Below are positions 5,998-6,914 of a stretch of DNA of 6,914 bases, in pieces; position 1 is the stretch's first letter; each line of letters opens with the position of its first letter. Position numbers and translations under genes: made by a program. Source of the stretch: CBW1002 sp046081905 (GTDB taxonomy: Bacteria > Cyanobacteriota > Cyanobacteriia > PCC-6307 > Cyanobiaceae); assembly GCA_046081905.1 (NCBI GenBank), contig JBJTWS010000229.1, forward strand, positions 1-6,914, read 5' to 3'. A model generated the notes under the pieces. That model was given only the letters and a program-made list of their open reading frames with translations. It had not been told where the DNA came from and ran no database searches.

Positions 5998-6791
5998 CTA
6001 GTGTCCCGTCCCGGAGATTGGCGACCAAAGTCGCTGCAGCTTCTCGAGGATTGAATCCGCCGTAGCGGTCCAGTTGAACGGCGCCTTGGTCATGTTGTAG
6101 GCCGCCACGAACTGCTCGATCTTGGAGATCAGCTCCTTGACGCTGGAGAAGCTCCCCCGCCGGATCGCCCGCTGGGTGATGATCCCGTTGCCGCAGGCCC
6201 GCGAAGCGGTAGCAGCGCTCCACCTGGTTGAGCCAGGAGGCGTAGGTGGGGGTGTAGTGAACGTGGAAGCGGGGCCGCTGCGCCAGCCAGGCACGGACCT
6301 TGGCGTGCTTGTGGGTGCAGTAGTTGTCGACGATCAGGTGGACGTCGAGATCCTCCGGGACGGACTTCTCGATCTGGCGGAGAAAGCCCAGGGACTCCTG
6401 GTGCCGGTGGCGAGGCCTGCACTGGGTCAGCACCTCCCCCGTGGCCACGTCCAGGGCAGCTAACAGGGTGGTGGTGCCATGGCGGATGTAAGTCGTGTGT
6501 GACCCCCTCCACGTAGCCCAGCCCCATGGGCAGCAGCGGCTGCGTCCGATCCAGGGCCTGGATCTGCGTCTTCTCGTCAACGCAGAGCACCATCGCCTTG
6601 TCGGGCGGATTCAGGTACAGGCCGACGATGTGGCGGACCTTCTCGACAAAGAATGGATCAGTGGAGAGCTTGAAATGCTTCTGCCGGTGGGGCTGGACCG
6701 AGAAGGTCTGCAGCCAGCGGTGAACGGTGGTCTTGGAGATGCCAGTGACAGCAGCGAGGGAACGTGCTGACCACCTGACTGACGGACACAA
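5998..6791 (-). pseudogene. IS630-family transposase, frameshifted and 5'-truncated
   Basis: Seen: three consecutive minus-strand frames together give an IS630 DDE transposase. The first frame has VRWSARSLAAVTGISKTTVH and then VLCVDEKTQIQALDRTQ, with the first catalytic Asp at 6578-6576. The second has YIRHGTTTLLAALDVATGEV and LIVDNYCTHKHAKV (second Asp 6328-6326), then ASWLNQVER (catalytic Glu 6220-6218, 35 residues on). The third has IITQRAIRRGSFSSVKELIS and ends at TAG 6000-5998. Break 1 is one extra base at 6490-6491 (GACTTACATC where GACTACATC would restore the frame). Break 2 lies at about 6187-6214, where the stretch between VER and IITQ looks some 22 bases longer than in relatives I remember. 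No ATG starts the first frame; TTG 6791 is only the first possible start after a TGA at 6866-6864, and the usual roughly 100-residue N-terminal helix-turn-helix region is missing. All three acidic residues remain, but no intact protein can be made. Confidence 0.88.
6053..6068 (+). repeat. 16-bp direct repeat, copy 2 (copy 1 at 5849-5864)
   Basis: Identical to 5849-5864, GAATCCGCCGTAGCGG. On the minus strand it codes TATADS near the C terminus of the IS630 transposase remnant. Confidence 0.55.
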
Positions 6792-6914
6792 GTCCGAAAG
6801 CCACTGCAGCGGAATGGGTCTCAGGTCATTGGGTGGGCAGGGAGCCGTGAGAGCTTGGGGCTCTCACACCAAACCAATCCCTCGTGGCATCCCGTGCCCA
6901 GCTGCATGCTGAGC
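6792..6914. other. No gene seen; contains an 8-bp hairpin
   Basis: None of the three minus-strand frames upstream of the IS630 remnant resembles the missing helix-turn-helix part, and I recognise no plus-strand gene. GTGAGAGC (6847-6854) pairs perfectly with GCTCTCAC (6860-6867) around TTGGG. There is no adjacent T-run on either strand, so this is not a standard terminator. The right boundary of the IS630 remnant must lie in or beyond this stretch, but I cannot locate a matching terminal repeat. Confidence 0.45.

Noticed and set aside
5821..6560. 14-bp match CGATCCAGGGCCTG at 5821-5834 and 6547-6560.
   Set aside because: Both copies code QALDR on the minus strand with the same codons in two transposases, so ordinary codon bias explains it.
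6775..6790. Possible second terminal repeat of the IS630 element: GACGGACAC here versus GACGGGACAC on the minus strand near 6003-6013.
   Set aside because: The match is short and gapped, would place the end inside or beside the truncated coding region, and no target duplication supports it.
1..6914. Search for tRNA, rRNA, CRISPR arrays, toxin-antitoxin or phage-defence genes.
   Set aside because: None seen on either strand; the only multi-copy structures are the insertion-sequence repeats described.

Overview
The window looks like a piece of a high-GC picocyanobacterial chromosome (Synechococcus/Cyanobium type). This rests on the gene content and style: a large UPF0182 membrane protein of the cyanobacterial kind, threonine synthase next to a MoaD/ThiS-type sulfur carrier, strong CTG/GCC codon preference, few Shine-Dalgarno sites, and one HIP1 octamer (GCGATCGC). 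The assignment is inference; no rRNA or other marker gene is present.

Layout. Positions 1-1574 (minus strand) hold thrC followed by the first 64 codons of a CysO/MoaD-like sulfur-carrier gene that runs off the left edge. Positions 1575-1742 form a divergent intergenic region carrying a perfect 12-bp-arm palindrome. Positions 1743-5583 (plus strand) hold a 945-residue UPF0182 polytopic membrane protein and, 37 bases later, a diguanylate cyclase with an N-terminal cyclic-nucleotide-binding-like domain. Positions 5584-6914 are a graveyard of insertion sequences. A 345-bp remnant of an IS5-like element has both 17-bp terminal repeats but only the first ~42 codons of its transposase. It abuts an IS630-family transposase pseudogene that is broken by two frameshifts and lacks its N-terminal helix-turn-helix part.

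How the genes relate. thrC makes threonine from O-phosphohomoserine with PLP; the CysO-like protein probably carries sulfur as a C-terminal thiocarboxylate, so the pair suggests coupling of aspartate-family amino-acid and sulfur metabolism. The UPF0182 protein and the cyclase may be co-transcribed, but no functional link is established. The cyclase keeps its active site (GGEEF) and inhibitory site (RPRD), but its sensor domain lacks the arginine that normally grips the cyclic-nucleotide phosphate, so its ligand is probably not cAMP bound in the usual way. The IS region is lower in GC, has no intact gene, and bears signs of nested insertion and deletion.

I found no clearly new multi-gene system. 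The most worthwhile leads are the atypical cyclase sensor, the thrC/cysO-like pairing, the intergenic palindrome, and the internally deleted, MITE-like element with its strong hairpin.
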